Below are positions 24,595 to 36,070 of a stretch of DNA of 64,000 nucleotides, piece after piece (position 1 is the stretch's first letter; each line of letters begins with the position of its first letter). Under the pieces are notes generated by a model, which saw nothing but the letters and a program-made list of their open reading frames with translations, had not been told where the DNA came from and ran no database searches. The translations under genes and the position numbers were made by a program. The stretch comes from Plantago ovata (lineage: Eukaryota > Streptophyta > Magnoliopsida > Lamiales > Plantaginaceae). Location of the stretch: contig CM051455.1 in assembly GCA_028274465.1 (NCBI GenBank), forward strand, positions 123,973,462 through 124,037,461, read 5' to 3'.

Positions 24595-25497
24595 CTAGAC
24601 TTCTTCACCGCATCTTCCACACTTCAGTAGGCTAAGTTCTTTGATAAGTTGCTCAGTTACTTCGATCGCTTCAAAAGCTTTCTCGATGCGAAGATTGTTC
24701 TCAGCTTGCCCTGCGTGTGCTACCTCGAAAACACTCTCAATGGCCTTAATCCCTGCGTAAAACGCAAGTTCCTCCTCCTCACTGATGTCTTCTTCCTCAG
24801 AATAGTCTTCGTATACCCCATCAGTTTCGTCTTGATTCGAGTATATGTTGGCGACTTCATTCGACATTATTTTCTCGGATTGTGCGGATCCATTGGCGTA
24901 TGTTTGAAAGACCTTCATTGCCTCTTCAACTGTACATTCTTCCAATCCTCCACATATCCCATCTATTTGAAGCCTAACTTCTTCTCGTAGTCCTCCAACA
25001 AAAAACCAAATCAGCTCCCCATCGTCGAAACGGTGGTGAGGGCACTCACGTTTATACAGCTCAAAACGTTCATAGGTGTCACTGAACCGCTCGTATTTTC
25101 CTTGCTTGAAGAATTCGATCCGATTCCGTAGTGCCATCGTCTCATGGTAAGGCATGAAACGTGCCAAGAACTCCTCTACTACTTGGCTCCAGGTCTTCAG
25201 CGATCCTGGTGATAACCTTGCTATCCATATCCTCGGTTCATATCCCAAAGCAAAGGGAAACAACTTCCTGCATAATTGATCCTCGGTGAACCCTTTTGCT
25301 GGAACTTTTGCTACTTCCTCTTCATAGGACCTGATGAAGCTTATCGGATTCATATCCTCTCCTTCTTCGAACCTTGGTATCCTTCTCACTATGGTGCTTG
25401 TTACCTCGTACCCCGATAACTCTTCTTCCAAGTATATAGATGACCCCCTCCTGACTTGCGAGAACGTCGGTGTCAAGCGGGCTTTTAAGGTCGTCAT
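24595..25497 (-). pseudogene. B2 gag capsid protein
   Basis: The 300-residue frame starts MTTLKARL and has the retrotransposon gag core (LCRKLFPFALGYEPRIW, SLKTWSQVVEEFLARFMPYHE, DTYERFELYKRECPHHRF). A short C-terminal CGRCGEE may be a knuckle remnant. It is clearly different from B1 gag although the leader and LTRs are alike. It ends in a stop read through in frame by the linker. Confidence 0.85.
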
Positions 25498-25728
25498 ACC
25501 TGGAAATCTGTATCAGGAGTAACTCAAAACTAAAAATTAGCCTCGTTAGAAAATTCGAGAATCGAGAAAATTTCTAGATATCGAATACTACTAAAGCTAG
25601 GAAAGGTGAATTAGAAATAGACTAGTAAAGCAGTATCAGAGAGAGATTAAAAAGGAAAACTAAAACTAAAAGAATTAGGAATCTAAAGCTCTAAATATAA
25701 ACAAATTAAACAGAAAAAAGGTGTATAT

Positions 25729-25746
25729 TCCCCGGCAACGGCGCCA
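25729..25746 (-). other. Primer-binding site, tRNA-Asp type (B2)
   Basis: The minus strand reads TGGCGCCGTTGCCGGGGA, the exact complement of the plant tRNA-Asp 3' end, three bases from the LTR. This is the usual Athila PBS. Confidence 0.93.
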
Positions 25747-25749
25747 ATT

Positions 25750-27021
25750 TGATGAACGGAGATTTGTCAGGTCTCGAATAAGCAAATAAATTTGTAATTT
25801 AGCCAAAGGCAATCCACAACTACAACGAAAACCGTAGTGTAGTAGTAGAATGACTCGAGTGTCGTTCTCTCAGGACTATAACCAGCTTTATCCATTTAAC
25901 AAGATATAAAACAACAGATAGAAAGCAATAGGGGTTTTCAAGTAGATAATGGAGATTGGTGATAGTATGGTCCTTCTTAACATAATGGGTCGATAATCAT
26001 GCATAAATTCCTCGGTCTTGCATAGAGATCTTTGAATCAATCTTGTGTCCTGTTGCAAGTATTAAGCACTACGAAGATAATTTGGTCTGACTAGTCAACA
26101 ACGATTGTCCTAATGTGTTCCGTAATTATTCAACACTACGAAGATAATTGGTCTGATGGTCGACTAGTGTCCATGCGTGCATAATAATCAATACAACATA
26201 CGAGAATTTTGGTTGCAACTGTTCAACGAAATAAAGCAATGACACGGAGTATAATGCGCGATATAGCCATTAGCATGATTATCTTCCCTCGCTAAGAATT
26301 CACATACTACCACCAACGATAAGTTTAGCTACTCATAATAGGCATGCAATCAATAGCAATCATAGAAGAAAACATATTGATAGAAGAATAAAATAAGTAG
26401 ATAAAAACTGTAAGATACAAAGTTACCGAAGGTTGTCAATCTCCGGATGATTGCGATCATACGCGCTCCAATCTGCTATGAAAAAGTATCCCCTAAGCTA
26501 TGGAACTCCCAGGACAAGCCCCGGGAAGTTCCTACCTAAAACTATAGAGAGAGGTGAGAAAGTAGGCTTGGAAAGATATGATTTTCGGAGAAAAACTTGA
26601 GCTCTATATATAGGCCCCGAATTTACTCTGGGGCGATTCGCCTCTGGCTGGGGCGGTTCGCCCCCCAGTATTTCCCGGAATTTCCGCGTTTTTCGACGCG
26701 GATTTGGATTTCTTCACCTTTTCGGACTCGGTTTATGACTTCTAGTAGCCTTCTAACCTCCAGATTCGGCCCCTAGACTCCAAATCCTATCCGGAAACCT
26801 TCAGATACTCCAAATAGGCTTCTGGAACACCAATTCGTTGTAGACTTCAATATAATTGCCTCGAAATCTCCGAATTTCAACCAAAAACCTGTAAAATAAA
26901 ATCTAAAGGGAAACGTGACACTATTCTAATAAAATGTACTAAAATATAGCTAAATTAACATAGAGGATAGCTAAAATTGGTGAAAAAGACTCGAATGAAA
27001 GTGTAAAATACACATTCATCA
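25750..27021 (-). repeat. 5' LTR of B2
   Basis: Partner of 17635-18888. A TATATATA box at about 26605-26612 lies just downstream (in sense) of two GC-rich palindromes at 26629-26668. Confidence 0.93.
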
Positions 27022-27745
27022 TTTCCCAGTGGCGCTCGTACTCCTCGTACATAATGTGCCCAATATCAATCTGATGTCCGTCTATGAAACAGTAGAGGAG
27101 CTCGGCGTAATAGGGCTGAATCCATGTGTCATTCTTCCTCGGGATCAAGTCGGAGATGCAAAATTTCATCATCACCTTAGCTTCGATGCTAAGGTCTCTA
27201 TAACTGATCCGTCCAGGTGCTTCCCCAACTTCCGGATATCGGTATTCCCTGTTGCAGATCACGTCGGTGATGTGTCTCCCTACCCCCCTAGTGATCCTCG
27301 AATACAAGTAGGCGTGGTCGCTTTCTGTGAATTCCAGGTTCCCGAAATGGATGAAGGAAGAAATTTGCTCTGGGTCCCATGGTATAATCAGGCCTCGGAC
27401 TAGCACCCCATTCTTCTCGTCGAGATCCGTGTATCTAGTGTAAAAATCTCGGAGGAGGCTCTCGTCGTACCCTTTGAACCTGTTGGAACTGTACCATGCC
27501 CAATTCCTTTGTGACCCCAAACGTGACAGCGTCCTATATCCCGCTCTATCCGCTGCGGACTCAGGAATGTCAATCCTCCTATCTGGGATGATCGACCTCC
27601 CTCCGTCAGCTATCTCCGCCTCTAGCCTTTGCCGCACCTCTATCGCAGCGGCAGACAACTCGTACAAATCGTGAGATGGTTGGGAGCTTGATGCCACTCC
27701 CTTCCCCTTTTTGCTAGACCCGGCTCTCCTTGTCCTCGGTGCCAT
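27022..27745 (-). pseudogene. B1 ORF2, N-terminal part
   Basis: I choose the ATG at 27743-27745 (MAPRTRRAGSSKKGKG), because a good acceptor-like TATTTGTAG lies 7 bases before it, rather than the in-frame ATG at 27763. A basic Ser-rich start is followed by a folded region (WAWYSSNRFKGYDESLL, VLVRGLIIPWDPEQI, AKVMMKFCISDLIPRKN). This fits the putative plant transposon protein family. No signal peptide or membrane segment is seen. B2 cuts it at 27022. Confidence 0.75.
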
Positions 27746-28290
27746 GATTCCTACAAATAGCAATTAGTATCTTGTACGATGCAAAATAGACATATGCATA
27801 TGTAAATATACGAGTGAACAAACGAGTAAAATTCTCAAAATTCCAACTCCTCAAAAACCCAAAGCCTAGTCTAGCTAATTCATTACGCAACATATCAATG
27901 TAACTACTACAATAACATATCACATTATGCTCTTACTAACAACAAATGCCTTGAATCACACGGTCCAAACCATACCGTAAAAATCATAATCTAGCATAAA
28001 TCCTCAATCTCATCAATCATGCATTCTACCAATACATCCATCAATTTCATATCAATAAACACATGTTTAAACATGGAATGGAAGTAAGAGAGACATTTCC
28101 TAACAAGACATATATCATCCAATTAGCAAAAATCTCAAATCATCAAACCAAGCCTAATTGAACATGCAATTGACAATGAAATACCAATCTAATCACATAA
28201 ATCATCAACCCATACATCATACAAGCCTAATTGAAGCATAAATCAAAAAATCCCCAAATTGTAAAAATTAGGGTTCATGTGATAATACCT
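27746..28290 (-). other. Putative 5'-UTR intron before B1 ORF2
   Basis: The minus strand offers a donor GAG|GTATTA at about 28287 and acceptor TTTGTAG| about 7 bases before the ORF2 ATG, with TACTAAT shortly upstream as a possible branch point. The 530 bases between are AT-rich with no long ORF. Splicing is inferred from sequence only. Confidence 0.4.
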
Positions 28291-28517
28291 CAAATCCGGA
28301 AATTGAATGAGCTAGGAAGAAATTTGTTCGGATAGAATGATAGAGCACGTAACGGGCTTCGAATGAAGCTAAAGAACACACAAAATGATGGAGAGATGAA
28401 GAAGTTATGAAGATTTGAAGTTATTTTGAATATGGAGGAAATTTTGTAGTTTGGAAGATGAAAATGGAGAAAAATGGGGGTTTGGGGAAGAAACCCCCGT
28501 TTTTTTACAATCTGATG

Positions 28518-28632
28518 GTGTGGGGCGGTTCGCCCCACACCTGGGGCGGACAGCCCCGTGCGGGGCGAACGGCCCCGCGCCCGCGCGCTCTTGTCGTGGG
28601 GCGATTCGCCCCACATGTGGGGCGATTCACCC
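28518..28632 (-). repeat. Array of GC-rich palindromes between B1 protease and ORF2
   Basis: Several copies of a GGGGCGRTTCGCCCC-type palindrome occur here (first at 28521-28535). The same motif sits next to the TATA box in the LTRs. No clear TATA box follows. The remaining non-coding sequence from 28290 to 28925 is otherwise featureless. Confidence 0.75.
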
Positions 28633-28925
28633 CCCACTTTTAGGTGGGAGACAAACATTTTTTTTTGAAATAACAATGCGGTTTTTAGTCCCCGAAAAAA
28701 TTTTTAGTCCCCGAAAAATCATTTTCCTCAAAAAATCACTCGAAAAGTCGCATTCGAACACAACATAAGCACATACGACACAGAACTGAACAAATTCGCA
28801 TAAGAAAAGCAAATTGTTCAAGTATGAATGTATGCGATAAAGCGGTAAGGTAAGCAATAAAAACCCCGGGTTGCCTCCCGGATAGCGCCATTGTTTAAAG
28901 TCTCTGACTCGACTCCTGTCTCCGC

Positions 28926-29834
28926 CTATCTTTTCCTTCTGAGGGTACTAGACTTCCCCTTCCTGAGTCTCCTTCCCGTGCTTTGATCCTGTGAATAAGA
29001 GTGAACATAGACGTTAAGACCACTGTAATCAATAGCGTTAGAAGTATCGGGTGGATAAGGTGGATCAGATATGGCTTGCAACACAGGTTGCTTGCCATCC
29101 ACTTCTATAGTGCAAGTCCTTTGGTAGATGTCCATTACGGAGCGTAGCTTAGTCAAGAACGTTCGTCCTAAGAGTATGACATCCCCCGTTCCTGGTGCTG
29201 ATGCTGGCATAATTACAAAATCGGTGTGGACAGAGGCTTCACCAATTTTGACTAATACATTCTTCACAACGCCTTCGGGTTTCACAAGGGATCCATCCGC
29301 CAGTTGCACAATAGCTTTATGCACAGTTAGTTCTCCAAGGTTACTCTTCTCGAAAACATTGAAAGGGAGCACATTAGAGTAGGATCCTGTGTCCAGTGTG
29401 GCTCGGACATCTTCAAGCTCCCCAATCCCGACCTTAACATCGAAACTTTGAGGAAGTGGCTCGGGATCCTCTTGCTCCTCTTCACTGTTGTTAGTACCAA
29501 GGTCCTTTTCTTCTTCGGCTTGTGGGGGTAGTTCCCTCTTGCAACTCTCGCATTTAGCAACCTTCTTGATGGTGATTTCAACAGGTAGATCACCCACTAA
29601 GTTAATGGACAACGACTTCGCAGTGTTGCTAGGTAGTTTGTCTTGTTCCCTACTTGCTCCTCGGTCGATCAACTCCTGAATCTTTTGATGGTCAAGTCTA
29701 GTGCTCTCTTCCAACTTATCGAGCCTTGCCCTAGTCTTCTCAGAATCTTCTTCATAACGTTTGAGAAAACTTTGTGTGTGATCGACCATCTTCTGCAAGT
29801 TCTCCATCAGTTGAGCCGACTTCGACTTCGGTGG
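28926..29834 (-). pseudogene. B1 aspartic protease region
   Basis: A 293-residue frame with an N-terminal coiled-coil-like stretch (residues 1-45), CESCKRELPP, the protease site ATLDTGSYSNVLPFNVF and VILLGRTFL. It ends with a basic tail at a stop at 28926, after which no RT follows. It shares frame with the zinc-knuckle ORF upstream, separated by a TAG at 29835. Confidence 0.8.
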
Positions 29835-30221
29835 CTATTTCGGAGCGGGGTTTTCGCAGTGGTCATTACTATAGTTTAGCCTACTACGGTCTTGGTTGGG
29901 TCCATAAGTTTGGTTAGCCGGTGCATATCCTTGATTGTTGCGGTATCCTCTTCTCAAAAATCCACCTCGAGGATTTCTACCGTCTTGTCCGTAGCTAACT
30001 TCTTGAGTGCCAAACTCCGTAGCAAAGGCTTCTTCTTCGCCTCTTCGAGCCCAGTTGCCATCATCGTATGCCAGCTCCGATCTACACATATGAGCCCCAT
30101 GCCCATAGTTCTTGCATATTCGGCATACTTCGTTCGAAACAGTTGTTCCGGTGGCGCTCTTGAGGACTTGCTTCAATTCGTTGGTAAAGCACTCGAATTG
30201 ATCCCCATTCCCCCTGTACAT
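29835..30221 (-). pseudogene. B1 gag nucleocapsid, CCHC zinc knuckle
   Basis: CRICKNYGHGAHMC is a perfect C-X2-C-X4-H-X4-C knuckle, followed by an Arg/Gly/Tyr/Asn-rich RNA-binding tail. It is frameshifted relative to the capsid ORF near 30200. Confidence 0.8.
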
Positions 30222-31027
30222 AGGGCTTCTTGAGTCGGTGGAGCTTCAGGTCCACGTCTCCTAACCATTGCTCTCGGGTCTTTGAACTGCGAACCCTTAG
30301 CAAGCCTTTCGAAAACAGCCCAGACGGCTTCTGCGGTTTCCTCCCAAATATTGCCTCGGCATTGGAAATCCACCACTTGTTGGTTCTCGAAGGTTAGTCC
30401 ATTGTAGAAGTATTGGGCTAGGTCAGAAAGTTCAAAACCATGGTGAGGACACTTGTTCGTGAGATATTGGAACCTCTCGTATGCGGTGTAGATGGTCTCA
30501 TCATAGTCCTGCTTGAATCCAGTGATCTGCGCCTTAAGCGCGGTAGTCAAGGTGTGAGGAAACTATTTCTCCATGAAAGCTGAAAAAACCTTTTCCCAAG
30601 TGTCCAGCGAGCCGGCTGGTAGAGAACTCAGCCATGACTTGGCTCTGTCGCCAAGTCCCATAGCAAAAACCTTCATCCTCAACTCATTCATTGTTATGTC
30701 AGCTCCGGGTCGTGGGAGTTGGTTGACGAAATCATCGATATCGTGCAAGTACCCCATCACATCTTCCCTTGATAAGCCAAAGAACCTCGGAAGTTGTTGG
30801 AATGCGTGGTTCTTGATCTCCAGATCTCGGGTTGCAGACGAAAGAACGATCGCCGGTCCCCTCATACGATCCTTGGTGGGTTGTACCCATGCCTTCAGTG
30901 GTCTAGCTTCTGCCATTCCGTTGATTTCCTTGAAAAGTAGTCGCCTTCTTTGGTGGTAGACTCTATCGATCTCAGCAATTGAATCAGCAAGCGGTATTCC
31001 TGCAGAACGTGTATGCGGCATACACAA
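30173..31027 (-). pseudogene. B1 gag capsid protein
   Basis: Athila-type gag: LPRFFGLSREDVMGYLHDID, LRMKVFAMGLGDRAKSWL, LDTWEKVFSAFMEK, then TAYERFQYLTNKCPHHGF. A TAG at 30563-30565 replaces the Trp expected after FMEK; both halves are in one frame. The start is taken at 31027 or the Met-Pro-His three codons later. Confidence 0.85.
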
Positions 31028-31169
31028 TCTGTAACGGACTAGGAAAGGTGATTAGAAACAGACTAGGAAAGCAGTATCAGAGAGAGATTAAAAAGAAAAA
31101 CTAAAACTAATAGAATTAGGAATCTAAAGCTGTAAATAAAAACAAATAAAATAGAAAAAAGGAGTATAG

Positions 31170-31187
31170 TCCCCGGCAGCGGCGCCA
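31170..31187 (-). other. Primer-binding site, tRNA-Asp type (B1)
   Basis: The minus strand reads TGGCGCCGCTGCCGGGGA, one base different from B2. The 140-bp leader at 31028-31169 matches that of B2 closely. Confidence 0.88.
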
Positions 31188-31190
31188 ATT

Positions 31191-32414
31191 TGATGTAACG
31201 TTGTCAAGGTCAATCAAATAAATTTGTATTTAGCCAAAGGCAATCCACATCTACAACGAAAACCGTAGTGTAGTAGCAGAATGACTCGAGTGTCGTTCTC
31301 TCAGGACTATAACTTGCTTTATCTATTTAATAAGAGAATATAAAACAACAGACAGATAGCAATAGGGGGTTTCTAGCAGATAATGGAGATTGGTGATAGT
31401 ATGGTCCTTCTTAGCATAATGGGTCGATAATCATGCATAAATTCCTCGGTCTTGCATAGAGATCTTTGAATCAATCTAGTGCCCTGTTGCAAGTATTAAG
31501 CACTACGAAGATAATCTGGTCTGACTAGTCAATCACGGTTGTCCTAATGTGTTCCGTAATTATTCAACACTACGAAGATAATTGGTCTGATGGTCGACTA
31601 GTGTCCAATTGTGCATAATAATCAATACAACATACGAGAATTTTGGTTACAACTGATCAACGAAATAAAGCAATGACACGGAGTATAATGCGCGATATAG
31701 CCATTAGCATGATTATCTTCCCTCGCTAAGAATTCACATACTACCACCAATGATAAGTTTAGCTACTCATATTATGCATGCAATCAACAGAAATCATAGA
31801 AGAAAACATATTGAAAGATAAATAAAATAAGTAGAATAAAACTGTAAGATACAAAGTTACCGAAGGTTGTCAATCTCCGGACGATTGCGATCCTACGAGC
31901 TCCAAACTGCTATGAAAAAGTATCCCCTAAGCTATGGAACTCCCAGGACAGGCCCCGGAAAGTTCCTACCTAAAACTATAGAGAGAGGTGAGAAAGTAGG
32001 TCTGGAAGGATGTAATTTTTGGAGAAAAACTGAGCTCTATATATAGGGCCCGAAATTTCTCTGGGGCGGTTCGCCCCCCGCCTTTTTCGCGGAATTCCGT
32101 GTTTTTCGATGCGGATTTGGATTTCTTCACCTTTTCAGACTCGGTTTCAGACTTCTAATGGCCTTCTAACCTCCAGATTCGACCCCTAGACTACAAATCC
32201 TATCCGGAAACCTTCAGATACTCCAAATAGGCTTCTGGAACACCAATTCCTTGTCAACTTTAATATATTTGCCCAGAAATCTCCGAATGTCAACCAAAAC
32301 CTGTAAAATAAAAACTAAAGGGAAACGTGACACTAAACTAACATAAAATGTACTAAAATATAGCTAAATTAACATAGAGGATAGCTAAAATAAGTGTAAA
32401 ATACACATTCATCA
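31191..32414 (-). repeat. 5' LTR of B1
   Basis: Partner of 14240-15501. It has one GC-rich palindrome at about 32061-32077. Confidence 0.93.
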
Positions 32415-34603
32415 CTGGTCTTTGTATATTCAATGCCGGAGCCAATAGCAATGCTGGCCAACCTTTTTTCTTCCTGTCTTTGCCTTCTTCTTCTTGTCTT
32501 AGCATTGTCTTGATCTCTTGCTGAAGAGTCAGACGAAAAATGCTTTGAGTGGCCAGACGGAGTCAAGGCTGTTAAGGGTCTAGCTCTTATGGCTTGAGCT
32601 ATTGTTTGATTGTCATCATCTTCATTCAGATTTTGATGACTTTCAGTATGGCAAAAATCTTGAGTTTCAGCAACGGTTTTTCTCTTTTTGGTACTTGCTG
32701 AATTCAACTCAGATTCTGCTTGCCTTTTAGAACTTTGCTCTTTTTCAGCAAGCGGTTCTATGGGCAGTGGCACATCAACAGCAGGAGGGGTTTGGTTTCT
32801 TTTTCTTTTCTTTTCCCCCTTATACATGGATTGCAACATCGGGGTGATGTGCAGAGAATAAAACTCATTGCAATTTTCAGCAAGAGTGCTTAAACTGTTA
32901 TACTTCATGATGATTTGTTGTTGGTCAGAAGTCATTTTTGACAACTCTTGTTGAATGCTCATCATGTTCTCTTCATGTCTTTTCTCTGTTGCGGCCTTCT
33001 CATCCATAAAAGTCTGTGCCTTTACGAGAGCTGTCTTTGCTAGATTTAGAGCTTGACTTACATCTTCTTCATAGCTTTTGTGATAAAGACTGATGTCTTT
33101 CTGAGCTATGGTTAAAGTAGTAGTGCGTCTCAGCACCGTAGCCAAAATCTTTCCAAAGTCAAGTGGGCTCTCAGCAAGCAATGCATCATCTTCAGCTTTG
33201 CATGCATTATGGACTTCCTTTAGTGCTAGAATTCTGGGAGTAAACTCCTCAACTCTTGGGAACGGCACTAAATGTGGTGTTAAGGAATGAACCTTAATTT
33301 CGGAAGCAAACTGATCATCACGCATCAGCAATTCTGCTCTTAGATCATCGTCTAAATCATTGATGTAATCAGGAGGAGGAATCTGAACAACTTTTGGGTC
33401 TCGCTTAGATTGTTCATCTTCATTTTCTGACAAGTCGTCATCATCCTCAGATTCATCAAGTTGAGCAACTTTTGAGCCTTTATCAGTAGCTTCACTTCCT
33501 TTTTGTTGAGTGGTTGCTGATGGCAACGCTTCAGACTCAACAACTGGAGTTTCACCAGTAGTTAGTTTTAACACAGTAGTTGCTGAAGGCAACGTTTGAG
33601 ACTCAATAACTGGAGTTTCGCCAGTAGTTAGTTGTTTCAATTGAGTTTGGGGCTCAATTACTGGAGTTTCGCTAGTAGTAAATGGAAGGGAGGGGACTTC
33701 CTTTGATCTCACTCCTGAAGATTGACCAATTTCTAGATCCTGCGTATGCCTTGCATGGATCAAGAGACTGTTCTGGAGAGCGCGTTGGTAATCTTCATCT
33801 TGTTCATCATCATCATCAAGGTTTTCTTCAGTAACCTTGGCATCAGAAACTGGACTTTTGCCATTTTTCAAGGCAGCCCTTTTTCTGGCGTATTCTTGTT
33901 CACTATCAGCACCTTGCACAGGTTCTTGATTTTCAGCAGCAGTAGGAGGAGGTTGAGATTCTTGCTGAAATTGTTGTTGTTCAGCTTGCTGATTTTCAGA
34001 TTGAGCATTTTCAGCAGCTGTTAACTTCAATCCTCCAGCATCAGGACTTGGACCTTGATTGTCATCATCATCGTCATTCTTGTCCTTGGAATCTTTCCCT
34101 TCATCATCACTGGGATCAGTGGGAATGTTCACATCTTCTTCTTCTTCATCATCGTCTGTCAGAATGACTAGCTCAACGTGCTTATACAAAGCAACACTTT
34201 TCACTTCCTCTTCCTCATTGATTTTGTGGGGATCAGCCACCACAGGTACAAATAGACCTTTGAGCATCACAGCTTGTTCAGCTGGAGAGGCACTCTTGAA
34301 TTTTGCCTTCATATTCTCTCTGATTTGAGCAATCAGATTTGAGCTCATTTGCTGAGAATATGACATTTCTTCAGGAAGGATGGAATGGACAAATGTTTCG
34401 AGCTTCAGCAGAGAAGATCTCTTTTTCTCGTTTGAGAGATGAAGGTGAAGATCAGAGAAATCCATTTGCATGTACCTTTGCTAGTTGCTGACAGACTTAG
34501 CAACTCTTGACAAATTTGTCCTTTTGAAGTTCAAGTACAGTTCTTCAGAACTTACTTGATGATCTTCAGTGATGAGTACCACTTCAGTGGTCTCCTTTTG
34601 AGC
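32415..34603 (-). pseudogene. Central part of the SIRE env-like region
   Basis: A long frame (34471-32415 plus an upstream part to 34603 broken by a TAG at about 34488). It is acidic and low in complexity at first (EEEEDVNIPTDPSDDEGKD), then has threefold repeats of a TTGETPVIE motif, then a Gln/Lys/Glu-rich probable coiled coil (ALVKAQTFMDEKAATEKRHE) and KKRKRN-type basic patches that could be nuclear signals. I see no transmembrane segment or fusion motif. It is cut by B1 at 32415. Confidence 0.7.
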
Positions 34604-34678
34604 CTGAAAAAGAACGTTATTTAGATCAGGAATGGTTTGGAGAATTGTTTTAGAGTTTATATATGAAACATGATTTAC
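34604..34678 (-). other. Putative env-like intron 3 (75 nt)
   Basis: CAG|GTAAAT donor and TTTTTCAG| acceptor on the minus strand, AT-rich between. Exons on both sides are in phase 0 with the env-like frame. Confidence 0.55.
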
Positions 34679-34753
34679 CTGCTGAGAAGCAAGCTAATGT
34701 AATACAATTTCCATTCCATGAGGAGCTTGAGTAGCATCCTCCATTTGTTCATC

Positions 34754-34825
34754 CTGAAATAAATTAAAGTTAGACACAAGTACTAAGCTGTCAAACTTAG
34801 TTTTTATACCAAAATTATTAACTAC
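34754..34825 (-). other. Putative env-like intron 2 (72 nt)
   Basis: AAG|GTAGTT donor, CTAAC at about 20 bases before the acceptor ATTTCAG|G, AT-rich. It is free of stops and a multiple of three, so the ORF reads through it. Confidence 0.55.
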
Positions 34826-34894
34826 CTTCTGAGCAGGGAGTGTTGGTTCTGGTGCAGAGGCTTCAGAAACCATCTGACTTGCATCTTGAGAAGT

Positions 34895-34969
34895 CTGTAG
34901 TGTTAGTATTATATTAGCAAAAGAACAATTTTCAGAAATTGAAGTTTTACTGATGGTTGAATTAACTAC
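34895..34969 (-). other. Putative env-like intron 1 (75 nt)
   Basis: CAG|GTAGTT donor, TACTAAC about 9 bases before the CTACAG| acceptor, AT-rich compared with flanking exons. In-frame and stop-free. Confidence 0.5.
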
Positions 34970-35507
34970 CTGCTGAGGAAGGACAGGTTGTGGCTCAGTC
35001 CTTTCAGCATTAACAGTTTCTTCAGCTTCTTCGATTGTTTCTTCAGCAGACTTCTGGTTTTGCTCTATCTGAGAAAGCTTTGCGGTTTCAGCAATCTCCC
35101 TTGTCTCTGAAATGACAAGTTGAGCAGAAGCATCTTGACCTTTGAGCTCACTGCTTGTCATGAAGAGATCAATTGACTTGTTGGAGGATTCTTCAATTTC
35201 CAACTCCATTTGTTTGCTTAAATCTTCCAGTACAAGCTGGACTTTGTCAATTGATGTCTTGGGTGAGCTTGGGCCAGTATTCTCAACATCACGAGATGCG
35301 TCGTTGAATAATGCTTCTTGAGTTTCAGCAACTTCAGGAACTGGAACCATTGCTATTTCAGCAACTGGTCCTTCAGCAAGCGTTGTTTCAGCAACTTGAT
35401 GAGTTGCTTGTTCAGCAACCATCTTTTCAGCAGCATCAACAAGTGCCGCTTTTTGCAGATCAGCAGCAATGTCGCTTACTGGTTCCATAGTTGGATCATT
35501 TAAATTA

Positions 35508-36070
35508 GGGCAAATTACATACAGTACCCCTCTTAGATGTCCTAATTACATATAACGGACCATTAGTTCATCAATTACATATAGTCTCCAACTAGATGGA
35601 TTTTAATTACATCCAGGTCCACGATCTTGACTCTTCGCGAATTAAAACGTGGAAAGTACATTTTTGCCCCTGGTCAAAATTCAGAATTTTGCATTGACCA
35701 AACAACATTAATTTATGTTTATTATACATTGACCCTTTATATTTTCGAGTTTATGAAATTTACACGAAAAACTTTTAAAATTTTCAAATGGATCCCAAAT
35801 GTAATTGCAAATCTATCCCAACAACATTAATATGAAAAAATAAGTCCCAAAATTTTTTTTCTTTTCTTTTTTCCTCCTTCTTCTTCGAAAATCCGGTGCC
35901 GGAATCCGGCACCGGATTTTCGAAGAAGAAGGAGGAAAAAAAAGTGAAAAGGAAAAAAAAAGATAAATTAAAAAAGAAAATATAAGGCCATGTTTGGTTG
36001 TATGAGAGAGAAAATATCAAAATTTTGTGGTCAACGCCGGAATGGCCAAATGGGCCTGAATGTAATTCTT
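35508..36070. mobile_element. Small non-autonomous DNA transposon (uncertain family) in the env-like ORF
   Basis: It interrupts the env-like frame. The ends are imperfect inverted repeats (GCAAATTACATACAG on the left; GCAAAGAATTACATTCAG read inward from the right). The left part has about four 28-30-bp steps beginning AATTACAT. The middle is a 36-bp perfect inverted repeat with a 3-base loop (35867-35902/35906-35941). No ORF belongs to it. No clean target duplication is seen, so boundaries are good to about 10 bases; Mutator-like or MITE are possibilities. Confidence 0.5.

Larger units (their letters stand above)
17635..27021 (-). mobile_element. Athila-like gypsy element B2 with full pol
   Basis: TSD TTTCC lies at 17630-17634 and 27022-27026. 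The LTRs start TGATGAACGG and end TTCATCA; PBS matches tRNA-Asp exactly; PPT present. It encodes gag, protease, RT, RNase H and integrase but no ORF2. Lesions: three in-frame stops in the gag-protease frame and one frameshift before RT. The RT-integrase frame is open for 907 codons, so the insertion is fairly recent. Confidence 0.93.
14240..32414 (-). mobile_element. Non-autonomous Athila-like gypsy element B1
   Basis: TSD CTGGT lies at 14235-14239 and 32415-32419. The LTRs start TGATGTAACG and end TTCATCA; the PBS is tRNA-Asp type. Genes in sense order are gag, zinc knuckle, protease, a 1.2-kb leader-like stretch and ORF2. Nothing resembling RT, RNase H or integrase lies between protease and ORF2. 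Element B2 (17635-27021) interrupts ORF2. Confidence 0.9.
34679..35488 (-). pseudogene. SIRE env-like region, acidic middle part
   Basis: A 264-residue ORF of Ala/Glu/Val/Gln-rich sequence with many AET/AEK steps (IAETAKLSQIEQNQKSAEE), predicted disordered or coiled. Its first Met at 35488 follows the small DNA element directly, so the true N-terminal neighbour is the segment at 36071. It contains putative introns 1 and 2. Confidence 0.6.

Noticed and set aside
28290..28676. ORFs on both strands over the GC-rich palindromes
   Set aside because: Palindromic GC-rich DNA is open in several frames; none has a recognisable protein pattern.
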